Origin: Fimbriimonadaceae bacterium
Lineage (GTDB): Bacteria; Armatimonadota; UBA10988
NCBI GenBank assembly: GCA_020850355.1
Contig: JADZEX010000009.1
Span: 1-64,000, forward strand
Direction: 5' to 3'
Length of the DNA: 64,000 bases
Part shown: in pieces, positions 16,860-25,370 of the stretch
Numbering within the stretch: position 1 is the first letter of the stretch
Layout: each line of letters opens with the position of its first letter
Notes under the pieces: model-generated
Told to the model about the DNA's origin: nothing
The model's input: only the letters and a program-made list of their open reading frames with translations
The model's database searches: none
Position numbers and translations under genes: made by a program

Positions 16860-18949
16860 GACGGCCGATCGCCTGGGTCGGCGGGGGCCTGCTGCTGCTG
16901 GCGCTGCTGCGCTGGTGGCCGGTGCTGCTCGGTCGCGCCGAGTTCTGCGCCGAGGATGTCAATGTCATCAACCTGCCGCTGCGCAGCTACGCCGGGTGGT
17001 GGCTGCGGCAGGGCGTGCTGGTGCTGTGGACGCCTCTGCTGCAGAACGGCTTCCCGCTGTTCGCCGAGAGTCAGGCGGGCCTGACCTACCCGCTCCGCGC
17101 CCTCGACGCCCTGCCGCTGCCGGACACGGTCCTGCTGGGCTGGGCCGTGGCGCTGCACCTGGCCTGGGCCGGCGCCGGGCTGACGGCGTTCCTGCACCTG
17201 CGCGGTTACCGCGGCGTCGCGGCGCTGCTGCCGGCGCTGGCCTATGGGCTGTCGGCGCATCTGGTGGTCCGCCACCAGCACACCAACGTCCTGGAAGGGC
17301 TGGCCTGGTGGCCCTGGCTGCTGGCCGGCGTCGAGGCCACCGTCGGCCGCCGCGCGGCCGCGCCGGCGGTGCTGCTGGGGCTGGCCGGCGCGTTGCTGAT
17401 CGCCTGTGCCCACATCCAGTTCGCCGTCTACGGCCTGACGCTGGCAGCGGCCTGGGCGGCCTTCCGGTTGGGCCACGGCGAGCGCGCGCCGGGGGCTGGC
17501 TGGCGCCTGTTGGGAGCGCTGTTGCTGACTGCCGGCTACGGCGCCTGGCAGGTGCTGCCGCTGCTGGAGCTGGCGCGCCAGTCGTTGCGCAGCGGCGGGG
17601 TCTGGGAGCAGGGCTACCAGATCCTCAAGCCAACTCACCTGCCCTTGCTGCTGGCACCGAACTTCTGGGGCCCGCTGTTCGATCCGACCTGCCTGCGGCC
17701 GGCGCAACGGTGGGAGGTCGTCGGCTGCGTCGGCGCGCTGCCGCCGCTGGCCCTGCTGGCGGTGCGTGGGCGGCAGCCGGCGGTGCGCTTCTGGCTGGCC
17801 GTGGCCGCCCTCGGCCTGCTCGGCGCGGCCGGCGACCGGCTGGGGGTCTCCCGGCTGCTGGCGCTGCTGCCCGGCTGGGACTCGTTTCGGGCGCCGGCCC
17901 GGCTGCTCTCGCTGACTGCCCTGGCCGTGCCGCTGCTGGCGGCCGAGGGCCTGGCGGCAGTCGCGGCCGGCCCGGTCCGCCGACCTTGGCGGGCCGTCGC
18001 GGCGGGTGTCGCGGCGGCGACGCTGTTGGCGCTGCTGCTGCTACCGCCGTGGGTCGGCCGGGTGACCCCAGCAGCGCTCGGCAGTTGTCGTGGGGCCCTG
18101 CTGCTGGCCGGCGGCAGTGCCGGGCTGGCGGCGCTCTGGCTGCACGGCCTGCCGGCCGGCGGACGCTGGCGGCTGCTGGCCGGCGTGGCGCTGGTGGTCG
18201 GCGAGGCGCTGCTGGTGAGTCTGCCGCTGACACCCACCCGGCCGTGCGCCCGGCCACCGCTGGTCGACGGGCGCGTCGCCGTCGGGACCGGCCGTGACGG
18301 CGCGCTGGAGCCCTACCGGCCGTTCGCCAACCTGCGCCGCGGCGTCGCCAATGTGTGGAACGTCTCGCCGCTGACGCTGCGCGAGCCGGTCGAGCTGCTG
18401 ACCCTGGCCGACCAGCAACGCGGCGGGGCGCGAGCCCGGCTGCTGGCCTTGCAGGGCGTCCGCAACCAACAGAGCGATGACCAGACGCAGATCGTCGCGG
18501 CGCGCCACGCCGCGGCGCCGGACTGCTGGCGCGTCGCGCGGCAGTGGATCGAACCGGACCGCGAGCGCGCCCGGCGGATGCTGCTGGATCCGACCTTCGA
18601 CCCGGCTGCCACGGCGCTGGTGCGCCGGCGGCTGGAGCTGCAGCCGGCCGTGCCGGCGGTCGGCACGGTGGACCAGCCGACACCCAACCGCCAGGTCTAC
18701 ACGGTCAGCGGCCGTGGGCTGTGGGTGCTCAACACGACGCCCTACGCGGGGATGGCCGTCTATGTCAACGGGGTGCGGCAGCCGGCCGAGGTTGTCAACC
18801 TGCTGCAGACCGGCGTGGTCTGCGCCGCCGAGGGAGAGCAGCGCATCGTGGTGATTCGCAGCGGCACCTGCCTGCGGCTAGGCCGCTTCCTGGCACTCCT
18901 GGCGATCGCCGCGGGGCTGGGCTGGGGACTTGGAGCGCGCCGTGCTTGA
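16856..18949 (+). CDS. YfhO-like GT-C membrane protein, 697 aa
   Basis: Second YfhO-like protein. The N-terminal helix is followed by CAEDVNVINLPLRSYA (acidic motif) and LLQNGFPLFAESQAGLTYPL, matching the loop in its neighbours. About twelve helices lie between residues 5 and 450; the remainder up to about 665 is predicted extracytoplasmic with a short final helix (LGRFLALLAIAAGLGWGLGA). LVVRHQHTNVLEGLAWWPWL matches the equivalent segment in the first paralogue. The ATGA overlap on the left and 8-base overlap on the right bind it into the run. Substrate unknown. Confidence 0.77.
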   Translation: MRRPIAWVGGGLLLLALLRWWPVLLGRAEFCAEDVNVINLPLRSYAGWWLRQGVLVLWTPLLQNGFPLFAESQAGLTYPLRALDALPLPDTVLLGWAVALHLAWAGAGLTAFLHLRGYRGVAALLPALAYGLSAHLVVRHQHTNVLEGLAWWPWLLAGVEATVGRRAAAPAVLLGLAGALLIACAHIQFAVYGLTLAAAWAAFRLGHGERAPGAGWRLLGALLLTAGYGAWQVLPLLELARQSLRSGGVWEQGYQILKPTHLPLLLAPNFWGPLFDPTCLRPAQRWEVVGCVGALPPLALLAVRGRQPAVRFWLAVAALGLLGAAGDRLGVSRLLALLPGWDSFRAPARLLSLTALAVPLLAAEGLAAVAAGPVRRPWRAVAAGVAAATLLALLLLPPWVGRVTPAALGSCRGALLLAGGSAGLAALWLHGLPAGGRWRLLAGVALVVGEALLVSLPLTPTRPCARPPLVDGRVAVGTGRDGALEPYRPFANLRRGVANVWNVSPLTLREPVELLTLADQQRGGARARLLALQGVRNQQSDDQTQIVAARHAAAPDCWRVARQWIEPDRERARRMLLDPTFDPAATALVRRRLELQPAVPAVGTVDQPTPNRQVYTVSGRGLWVLNTTPYAGMAVYVNGVRQPAEVVNLLQTGVVCAAEGEQRIVVIRSGTCLRLGRFLALLAIAAGLGWGLGARRA

Positions 18950-20471
18950 CGCCCGCCGCGCCCGGCTGACGGTGGCCGCCCTGGCGGCCGTCTGGCTGCT
19001 GCTCGGAGCGGTCTACGTGCCCCGCGAGCGGCCAAATCAGGACGAAGGCTGGTACCTCTACGCCGCCCGACTGGTACGTCAAGGTCAGCGACCCTACCTC
19101 GACTTCGCCTACGTCCAGCCACCGCTGCTGCCCTACGTCTACGGTCTGCTGCAGGCCGACCGCAGCGTGCCGGCCGGCCGGTCGACGGGCGTCGCCTGCG
19201 GGCTCGGGGCCCTGCTGCTGCTGGCCGTGGCCGGTTGGCGGGCCGGGCCCAGCGGGGCCGTGGTGACCGCCCTGCTGATTGCCCTCACCCCGTTCAGCCT
19301 GTCACAGCAGACCGTCGTCAAGGCCTACGCGCTGACCAATCTGTGCCTGGCCGGCGGGCTGGCCCTGGCGCTTTGGGCCGCTGGCCGGCGGCGCTGGGTG
19401 GCCGCTGCGGCGGTCTGCTTCGGGCTGGCGGCGCTGGCCCGCACGCCGGCGGCGACGGCTCTGGGGGCCTACTGGCTGGCCCTGGCCCTCGACCGGCGCG
19501 ACCGCGCGGCCCTGCCGGCGGCACTGCTGGGCGGGCTGCTGCCGCTGCTGCTCGGCCTCGGGCCGTTTCTGCTGGCCGACGCCGCGGCGGTGCGCTACCA
19601 CCTGCTGGAGCACCACGCCGGCAACGCGGCGCAGGGCGACCTGGTCACGCGCCTGGTGACGGTCGGCGCGGTCGGGCTGCTGTTCGCCCAGGCCTGCCCC
19701 ACCGCGGTGCTGGCCGCCATCGCCGGCCTGGCTATGCTGGCCCGCCGGCCGGCCGAGCTGGCCGCCGCGCAGCGCGAGCTGCTGCTGGCGGCGCTGCTGG
19801 CGGCGGCGCTGTTCCTGGGTCACTTCAGCTCCAGCCACCCGTACCTCGAGTATCAGGCGATCACGCTGCCGGCGGTGGCCCTGCTGGCCGGTCTGGCGTG
19901 GGGTCGGCTGGCCCCCGTGCTGCGTCCGGGACTGCTGCCGTGGCTGCTGGTCGGCCTGGCCCTCGGCGGCCTGGGGCTCTATCTCAAAGCGATCCCGCGG
20001 CTGGCCGGCAGTCAGCGCGGCCAGGCGGTGCACGCCCCGACCGCCGCCGCCGCCGCGCTGGTCCAGCAGCACAGCCGGCCCGACGAGTTGCTTTGGAGCT
20101 TCCAGACCGACCTCGCGATTGCCGCCCGGCGGCAGCTCTGCGCGGGACTGACCCTGGCCAGCTTCAGCTTCCGCGCCGAGCCGGGCGCCGTGGCGCGGCA
20201 GATGACCACGGCCGCCCGCATCACGGCGCAGTTCGCGGCGCGGGAGCCGGCCGTGGTGGTGCTCTCGCCCGGCGACCTGGAGAACATCCTGCACGGCCGC
20301 TGGACCGCCGACCAGCGGCTCGTCGCGCAGCCTGGCATGGACGCCGGCGGCCAGGCCACCTACGGCCCGCTGATCGCGGCGCTCGACCGCGGCTACCGGC
20401 TGGTCGGGCGGGTCGACGGAGTGGGCCAGTTCGCCGAGACGTACAGCGTGTTGGCCCGGAGAACGCCGTGA
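18942..20471 (+). CDS. GT39/ArnT-like polytopic glycosyltransferase, 509 aa
   Basis: The loop after the first helix, RPNQDEGWYLYAARLVRQG, has the Asp-Glu pair characteristic of PMT/ArnT-type GT-C enzymes, followed by YLDFAYVQPPLLPYVYGL. About eleven helices fill residues 10-355, and the C-terminal about 150 residues form a soluble periplasmic-side domain. I chose GTG 18942, which has GGAG 6 bases upstream, over a TTG twelve bases earlier. Expected to use polyprenyl-phosphate-linked sugar; acceptor unknown. Confidence 0.78.
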   Translation: MLDARRARLTVAALAAVWLLLGAVYVPRERPNQDEGWYLYAARLVRQGQRPYLDFAYVQPPLLPYVYGLLQADRSVPAGRSTGVACGLGALLLLAVAGWRAGPSGAVVTALLIALTPFSLSQQTVVKAYALTNLCLAGGLALALWAAGRRRWVAAAAVCFGLAALARTPAATALGAYWLALALDRRDRAALPAALLGGLLPLLLGLGPFLLADAAAVRYHLLEHHAGNAAQGDLVTRLVTVGAVGLLFAQACPTAVLAAIAGLAMLARRPAELAAAQRELLLAALLAAALFLGHFSSSHPYLEYQAITLPAVALLAGLAWGRLAPVLRPGLLPWLLVGLALGGLGLYLKAIPRLAGSQRGQAVHAPTAAAAALVQQHSRPDELLWSFQTDLAIAARRQLCAGLTLASFSFRAEPGAVARQMTTAARITAQFAAREPAVVVLSPGDLENILHGRWTADQRLVAQPGMDAGGQATYGPLIAALDRGYRLVGRVDGVGQFAETYSVLARRTP

Positions 20472-21583
20472 AGCTGGCGCTGGTCCACGAGTGGTTGACC
20501 AACCTGGCGGGCAGCGAGCGCGTCGCCCTGGCGCTGCACGAGCTGTGGCCCGCGGCCCCGCTGTACACCGCGCTGTACGCACCCGCGGCGCTGCCGGCGG
20601 CCTACGGCCCCGACCAGCTTGACGTCCGGACCAGTTGGCTGCAGCAGATCCCCGGCGCCACGAAGCGCTGGCGGCACCTCCTGCCGTTGCTGCCAGCAGC
20701 CTTCGAGAGCTTTGATCTGAGCGCCTACGAGGTCGTGCTGTCGAGCAGCCATGCCTGTGCCAAAGGGGTCGTGACGCCGGCGGAGACCTGCCACATCTGC
20801 TACTGCTACACGCCGATCCGGTACGTCTGGGAGCAGCCCCACGCCTACCTCGCCGAGGTCGGGCCGCTGGCGCGCCTGGTGCTGGCGCCGACGCTGCGGC
20901 GGCTGCGGACCTGGGACTTCGCCGCGGCGCAGCGGGTCGACCGCTTCATCGCCATCTCCGCGGCCGTGCAGCAGCGCATCGCCAAGCACTACCGTCGCGA
21001 CAGCACCGTGATCTACCCGCCGGTGGACACCGCCCAGTTCGCCGCCGGCGAGCGCCAGGAGTTCTACTTGGTGGTCTCGCGGCTGGTGGGGTACAAGCGC
21101 GTCGACCTGGCGGTGGCGGCCTGCACGCAGCTCGGCCGGCGGCTGCTGGTGGTCGGCAGCGGGCCGGAGGAAGCCCGGCTGCGAACGGCGGCCGGCCCAA
21201 CCGTCGAGTTCTGCGGGGCGCTGGACGACGCCGCCGTGCGCCGCCTCTACGGGCAGGCCCGCGCCCTGCTGTTCTGCGGCGTCGAGGACTTCGGGCTGAC
21301 CCCGGTCGAGGCGCAGGCCAGCGGCTGCCCGGTGATCGCCTTCCGCCGCGGTGGGGCCACCGAGACCGTGGTCGACCAGCAGACCGGCCTGTTCTTCGAC
21401 GAGCCAACGCCAGCCAGCCTGGCCACGGCGATCCAGCGCTGCGAGACCCGGGAGGGGTCGGTGGAGGCCTGTCAGACCAACGCCCGGCGGTTCGACCGGG
21501 CGGTCTTCGACCAGCAGATCCGCGACTTCGTGGCGGCCGCGCGCGACGAGCACCCCGCGCGGCTGCGGCAGGAGGCGCGCTGA
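20468..21583 (+). CDS. Glycosyltransferase family 4, WbaZ/mannosyltransferase-like, 371 aa
   Basis: Cytoplasmic GT-B glycosyltransferase. LVHEWLTNLAGSERVALALH (residues 4-23) is the typical N-terminal acceptor loop of the WbaZ-like group, followed by CHICYCYTPIRYVWEQPHAY. The donor domain has FIAISAAVQQRIAKHYRRDS, VIYPPVDTAQF, YLVVSRLVGYKRVDLAV and VEDFGLTPVEAQASGCPVIA, containing the E-x7-E motif. GTG start overlaps the previous stop (GTGA). Motifs favour a mannosyl- or similar hexosyltransferase; the exact sugar is inference. Confidence 0.9.
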   Translation: MKLALVHEWLTNLAGSERVALALHELWPAAPLYTALYAPAALPAAYGPDQLDVRTSWLQQIPGATKRWRHLLPLLPAAFESFDLSAYEVVLSSSHACAKGVVTPAETCHICYCYTPIRYVWEQPHAYLAEVGPLARLVLAPTLRRLRTWDFAAAQRVDRFIAISAAVQQRIAKHYRRDSTVIYPPVDTAQFAAGERQEFYLVVSRLVGYKRVDLAVAACTQLGRRLLVVGSGPEEARLRTAAGPTVEFCGALDDAAVRRLYGQARALLFCGVEDFGLTPVEAQASGCPVIAFRRGGATETVVDQQTGLFFDEPTPASLATAIQRCETREGSVEACQTNARRFDRAVFDQQIRDFVAAARDEHPARLRQEAR

Positions 21584-23866
21584 ATGGGCTGCCTGCGGCG
21601 CTGCTGGCAACGCTCGCCCGACGGCTGCTGCCTGCTGCTGCTGGCAGCGCTGCAACTGCTCTTCTGGGCGCCGTTGGTGACCGGCCGGTTGGTGCCGGTG
21701 TTCGACGACACGGGACACTACTACTACCCGATCCGCCACCTCCTCGGCGAGGCGCTGCGGGCTGGCCGACTGCCGCTCTGGACCCCGCTGCTGAACGGCG
21801 GCTACCCGCTGCTGGCCGAGGGGCAGGTCGGCGGGCTCTACCCGCCACAGGTGCTCTTTGCGCTGCTGCCCGCGCCGCTGGCGCTGCGCTGGACCGTGCT
21901 GCTGCACGGCTGGCTGGCCGCGGCGCTGCTGTACGGTTACTTACGCTGCGTCGGCTGCAGGCCCGCTCCCGCGGCGGTCGGCGGGCTGGCCTTCAGCCTT
22001 TCGGGCGCCTTCGTCGGCCACCTCGTCTACCTGCCGATGGCCTGCAGCCTGGTCTGGCTGCCCGGCGCCTGTTGGGGGATCGAGGCAGCTTACCGCCGCC
22101 GCGACGCCCGCTGCTTCGGCGGTACCGCGGTGGCCCTGGCGCTGGCCCTGCTGGCGGTGCATGCCCAGATGGCGGCCTACGTGGCGCTGACCAGCCTGGC
22201 CTACGGCCTGCTGCGGGCGGGCGGCACGCCGGGGCGGCGGCTGTGGGGCACCGCTGGGGTGCTCGGCGCCGGCCTGCTGGCGGGTCTGCTGGCAGCCGGG
22301 CAACTGCTGCCGTTGGCCGAACTACTCGGCCAGACCCAGCGCGGCGCCGGCCTGGACCGCGGGCTGTTGCTGCAGTACGGCCTCACCCCGCAGTGGTTGC
22401 TGTTCCTGTTCCTGCCCCGCTTCTTCGGCCACCCGACGCAGCCGCCACTGCACTGGGCCGACCTCACGGTGACCTGGGAGCTGAACGCCTACTGCGGCCT
22501 GGCGACGGTGATGCTGGCGCTGCTGGCGCCCCTGCTGGCGCGCCGCCGCCTGGCCTGGGCGCTGGCCCTGCTCTGGTGGGGCAGCTTCCTGCTCGCCTGG
22601 GGCCGCGCCACGCCGCTCTTCGAGCTGTTGCACAGCCTGCCGGTGATGCAGTCGTTCCGGATCCCGGCGCGCTGGCTGCTGCCCGGCACCTTCGCCGGCT
22701 GCGCCCTGGCCGGGCTGGGACTCGAGGCGCTCTGCCGCGGCGTCGAGCCAGCGCGCCTGAAGCGGTCGGTGCCGCTGGTGCTGACGGTCGGCGTGATGCT
22801 GCTGGCTTTGGCGATCCTGGTGCTCGACGGGGGGCGGCTGCTGGGCAAGGTCCAGGCGGCCGAAGCGCAGCGGGCCTACCACGCCCTGGCCTGGTTTGCG
22901 CTGCTCTGGTACAGCGGGCTGTTCGTGCTGCTCGGCGGGCAGCGCCGGCGTTGGCTGCCGGCGGCGGTCGGGCTGCTGCTGGCGGTCGACCTGTTCGTCG
23001 CCCAGCGCGACTTCAACCCGTTGCTGCCGGCGGCCGACCTTGACCCGGCGCAGGCCCGGCGGGTCGACCCGGTCGCCGCCCGCGTTGCCAGCGACCTCGG
23101 CGACGAGCGCGTCTACATCCCGCCCTACAGCCCGTACCCGCTGCTGAAGCCCTCCAGCCAGGCCATCATGGGGATCGCGGCGGTCGACAACTTCGCGCCG
23201 CTGCGGCTGGCACGGGTTGATACGCTGCTGAATCTGTGGAAAGATGACCTCGAACCGGCCGCTCCCGTCGGCACGCGCGACAAGTGGTTGCAGGAGGTGC
23301 GGCGGAGCTGGGTCGAGTTGAGCCCCGGTCTGGCGACCGCCCGGCTGGCCTGGCTGCAACGCTGGCGGGTCCGCTGGAGCCTGCCGCGGTACGGCCCGCC
23401 CGGCACCGCCGGCGACCGCGACGGTTTGTGGGAGGTGCCCGGCCCGCGCCCCGCCGCGGCCTATCTGCCACGGCAGGTGGTGGTGCTGCCGGCGGCCGCC
23501 GCCCGCGCGGCGATCGCCCGTGCGGCCTGGCCCGCGGGCGAGGTGGTCACCACTCCGGTCGCGGTCCCCGCGGCGGCCGCGCCCGGGCCGGTGGCCCTGA
23601 CCGCCCTGACGCCGAGCCGGCTGGTGACCGCCGCGGCGGGACCGGGGCTGCTGGTGGTCAGTCAGACGGCCTACCCCGGCTGGCAGGCCTGGCAAGACGG
23701 CCAGCGGCTGGCGGTGACCGTCGCCGACACGCTGCATCTGGCGGCGGCGCTGCCGCGGCGCGGTGCGGTGCGCTGGGTCTTTGCGCCCAGCAGCCTGCGG
23801 ATCGGGTGGTTCGTCAGCGGCCTGGCACTGGCCGCGCTGCTGGCCTGGGTGGTGGCCCGACGATGA
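21584..23866 (+). CDS. YfhO-like GT-C membrane protein, 760 aa
   Basis: Third YfhO-like protein. The first helix is followed by VFDDTGHYYYPIRHLLGEAL and LLNGGYPLLAEGQVGGLYPP, the family loop with acidic residues. VYLPMACSLVWLPGACWGIE corresponds to the conserved fourth-loop segment of the other two copies. Around twelve helices are followed by an extracytoplasmic domain (about 470-735) and a last helix. It starts one base after the previous stop, with AGGAGG about 10 bases upstream. Three diverged copies in one run suggest different linkages or side-chain additions. Confidence 0.77.
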   Translation: MGCLRRCWQRSPDGCCLLLLAALQLLFWAPLVTGRLVPVFDDTGHYYYPIRHLLGEALRAGRLPLWTPLLNGGYPLLAEGQVGGLYPPQVLFALLPAPLALRWTVLLHGWLAAALLYGYLRCVGCRPAPAAVGGLAFSLSGAFVGHLVYLPMACSLVWLPGACWGIEAAYRRRDARCFGGTAVALALALLAVHAQMAAYVALTSLAYGLLRAGGTPGRRLWGTAGVLGAGLLAGLLAAGQLLPLAELLGQTQRGAGLDRGLLLQYGLTPQWLLFLFLPRFFGHPTQPPLHWADLTVTWELNAYCGLATVMLALLAPLLARRRLAWALALLWWGSFLLAWGRATPLFELLHSLPVMQSFRIPARWLLPGTFAGCALAGLGLEALCRGVEPARLKRSVPLVLTVGVMLLALAILVLDGGRLLGKVQAAEAQRAYHALAWFALLWYSGLFVLLGGQRRRWLPAAVGLLLAVDLFVAQRDFNPLLPAADLDPAQARRVDPVAARVASDLGDERVYIPPYSPYPLLKPSSQAIMGIAAVDNFAPLRLARVDTLLNLWKDDLEPAAPVGTRDKWLQEVRRSWVELSPGLATARLAWLQRWRVRWSLPRYGPPGTAGDRDGLWEVPGPRPAAAYLPRQVVVLPAAAARAAIARAAWPAGEVVTTPVAVPAAAAPGPVALTALTPSRLVTAAAGPGLLVVSQTAYPGWQAWQDGQRLAVTVADTLHLAAALPRRGAVRWVFAPSSLRIGWFVSGLALAALLAWVVARR

Positions 23867-24804
23867 AACTGAGCGTGGTCTGCCCGGCCTACAACGAAGT
23901 CGAGGTGCTGCCGCTGTTCTGCGCGCAGCTCCGCGACGTGCTGGCGGCTGTCGGCGAGCCGTACGAAGTGCTGCTGGTCGACGACGGCAGCCGCGATGGC
24001 ACCGCCGCCTGGCTACGCGAGGAGGCCGCCCGCGACCCGCACCTGCGGGTGATCCGCCTGGCCCGCAACTTCGGCCACCAGGTGGCCCTCACCGCCGGCT
24101 TGGACCACGCCAGCGGCGACGCCGTGATCACCATGGACAGCGACCTGCAACACCCGCCGGAGCTGATCCCGACACTGCTCGAACGCTGGCGCGAGGGCGC
24201 TCAGATCGTCTACACCGAACGCCTCGACACCGCCGGCGTCGGGCCGCTCAAACGGCTCACCTCGCGGCTCTTCTACGGCCTGATCAACCGCGCCTCGGCG
24301 ACGCCGATCCCGCTCAACGCCGCCGACTTTCGGCTGCTCGACCGGCAGGTGGTCGACAGTCTGCAACGGCTGCCCGAGCGGGCGCGCTTCCTGCGGGGGC
24401 TGATCGCCTGGGTCGGTTACCAGCAGGCGGTGGTGCCGTTCCGCGCCCCAGCGCGCGCGGCGGGGCAGACCAAGTACACCTTCCGCAAGATGCTCCGCTT
24501 CGCGCTGGATGCCGTCACCAGCTTCTCGTCGCTGCCGCTGCGGCTGGCCAGCTACTTCGGCTTCGCGGTCAGCGCCGCCGGCGCGGTGCTGGGTCTGGCG
24601 ACCGTCGCCGACTACCTGCTGCGGCCGGGGCGCAACGAGCCGGGGTACACCACCATCGTCTGCCTGATCCTGCTGATCGGCGGCCTGCAACTGGTCAGCC
24701 TGGGCATCATCGGCGAGTACATCGCGCGGATCTATGAGGAGGTCAAGGGTCGGCCGCTCTACCTGATCCGCGAGACCGTCGGCTTCGAGCAGACCGCACC
24801 GTGA
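23863..24804 (+). CDS. GT2 polyprenyl-phosphate sugar transferase (GtrB/DPM1-like), 313 aa
   Basis: Makes polyprenyl-phosphate-linked sugar from a nucleotide sugar at the cytoplasmic face, the donor type that GT-C enzymes need. SVVCPAYNEVEVLPLF opens the GT-A domain, DDGSRDGT (residues 40-47) binds nucleotide, and MDSDLQHPPE contains the metal-binding DSD at 92-94. AADFRLLDRQV and TKYTFRKML are typical of the DPM1/GtrB group. Two C-terminal membrane helices (about 230-290) match GtrB-like enzymes. It is coupled by ATGA and GTGA overlaps. It very likely charges the donor for the polytopic transferases in the run. Confidence 0.92.
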   Translation: MKLSVVCPAYNEVEVLPLFCAQLRDVLAAVGEPYEVLLVDDGSRDGTAAWLREEAARDPHLRVIRLARNFGHQVALTAGLDHASGDAVITMDSDLQHPPELIPTLLERWREGAQIVYTERLDTAGVGPLKRLTSRLFYGLINRASATPIPLNAADFRLLDRQVVDSLQRLPERARFLRGLIAWVGYQQAVVPFRAPARAAGQTKYTFRKMLRFALDAVTSFSSLPLRLASYFGFAVSAAGAVLGLATVADYLLRPGRNEPGYTTIVCLILLIGGLQLVSLGIIGEYIARIYEEVKGRPLYLIRETVGFEQTAP

Positions 24805-25370
24805 CCCTGCAGCCCCTCCGCCCCAGCCACGCCGCCGCCGTCGCAAGCTGTCACACCGCTTGCCTGCGCGGACTCTTGAGCGAGCTCGGGACGGCCGTGG
24901 CGACCGCCTTCTACGGCGCCGCGGCGGGACTCCCTGAGACCGTGGCGCTGGTCGCCACGGCGGCGGCGCAGCCGGTTGGCTTCGTGGCCGGCAGCCTGCG
25001 GCCGGACGGCTACTACCGCCGCGTCGCGCTGGCCGCACCGCTGGCAGTGGGGGGGCGCCTGGCAGCCCGTCTGGCGGTCCGGCCGGCGCTGCTGCGGCAC
25101 CTCCTGGCCGGCGGCGAGGCCGCCAGCACGGTGCCCGAACTGCTCTTCCTGGCAGTCGCGCCCAGCCAACGCGGGCAGGGCCTCGGGGCCACGCTCTGTG
25201 CCGCCTTCGAAGAAGCCCTGCAGGCCCGCGGCGCGACCTGCTACGAGTTGGCCGTGGAGGCCGACAACGCCGCAGCGATTGGCTTCTACGAACACCGCGG
25301 CCTGCAGCGCGTCGCGACGCTGACGGAGTTCGGGCTGCCGCGCTACCGCTACCGCTGGAGCGCGCCATGA
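24801..25370 (+). CDS. GNAT N-acetyltransferase, 189 aa
   Basis: Acetyl- or acyl-CoA-dependent transferase. The acetyl-CoA pyrophosphate loop is VAPSQRGQGLGATL (motif A, Q/R-x-x-G-x-G), about residues 115-128, followed by NAAAIGFYEHRGL (motif B). A 45-residue insertion before motif A (YYRRVALAAPLAVGGRLAAR...) is longer than in minimal GNAT proteins. The target may be an amino sugar of the polysaccharide, inferred from context only. GTGA overlap with the GT2 gene. Confidence 0.85.
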   Translation: MTLQPLRPSHAAAVASCHTACLRGLLSELGTAVATAFYGAAAGLPETVALVATAAAQPVGFVAGSLRPDGYYRRVALAAPLAVGGRLAARLAVRPALLRHLLAGGEAASTVPELLFLAVAPSQRGQGLGATLCAAFEEALQARGATCYELAVEADNAAAIGFYEHRGLQRVATLTEFGLPRYRYRWSAP

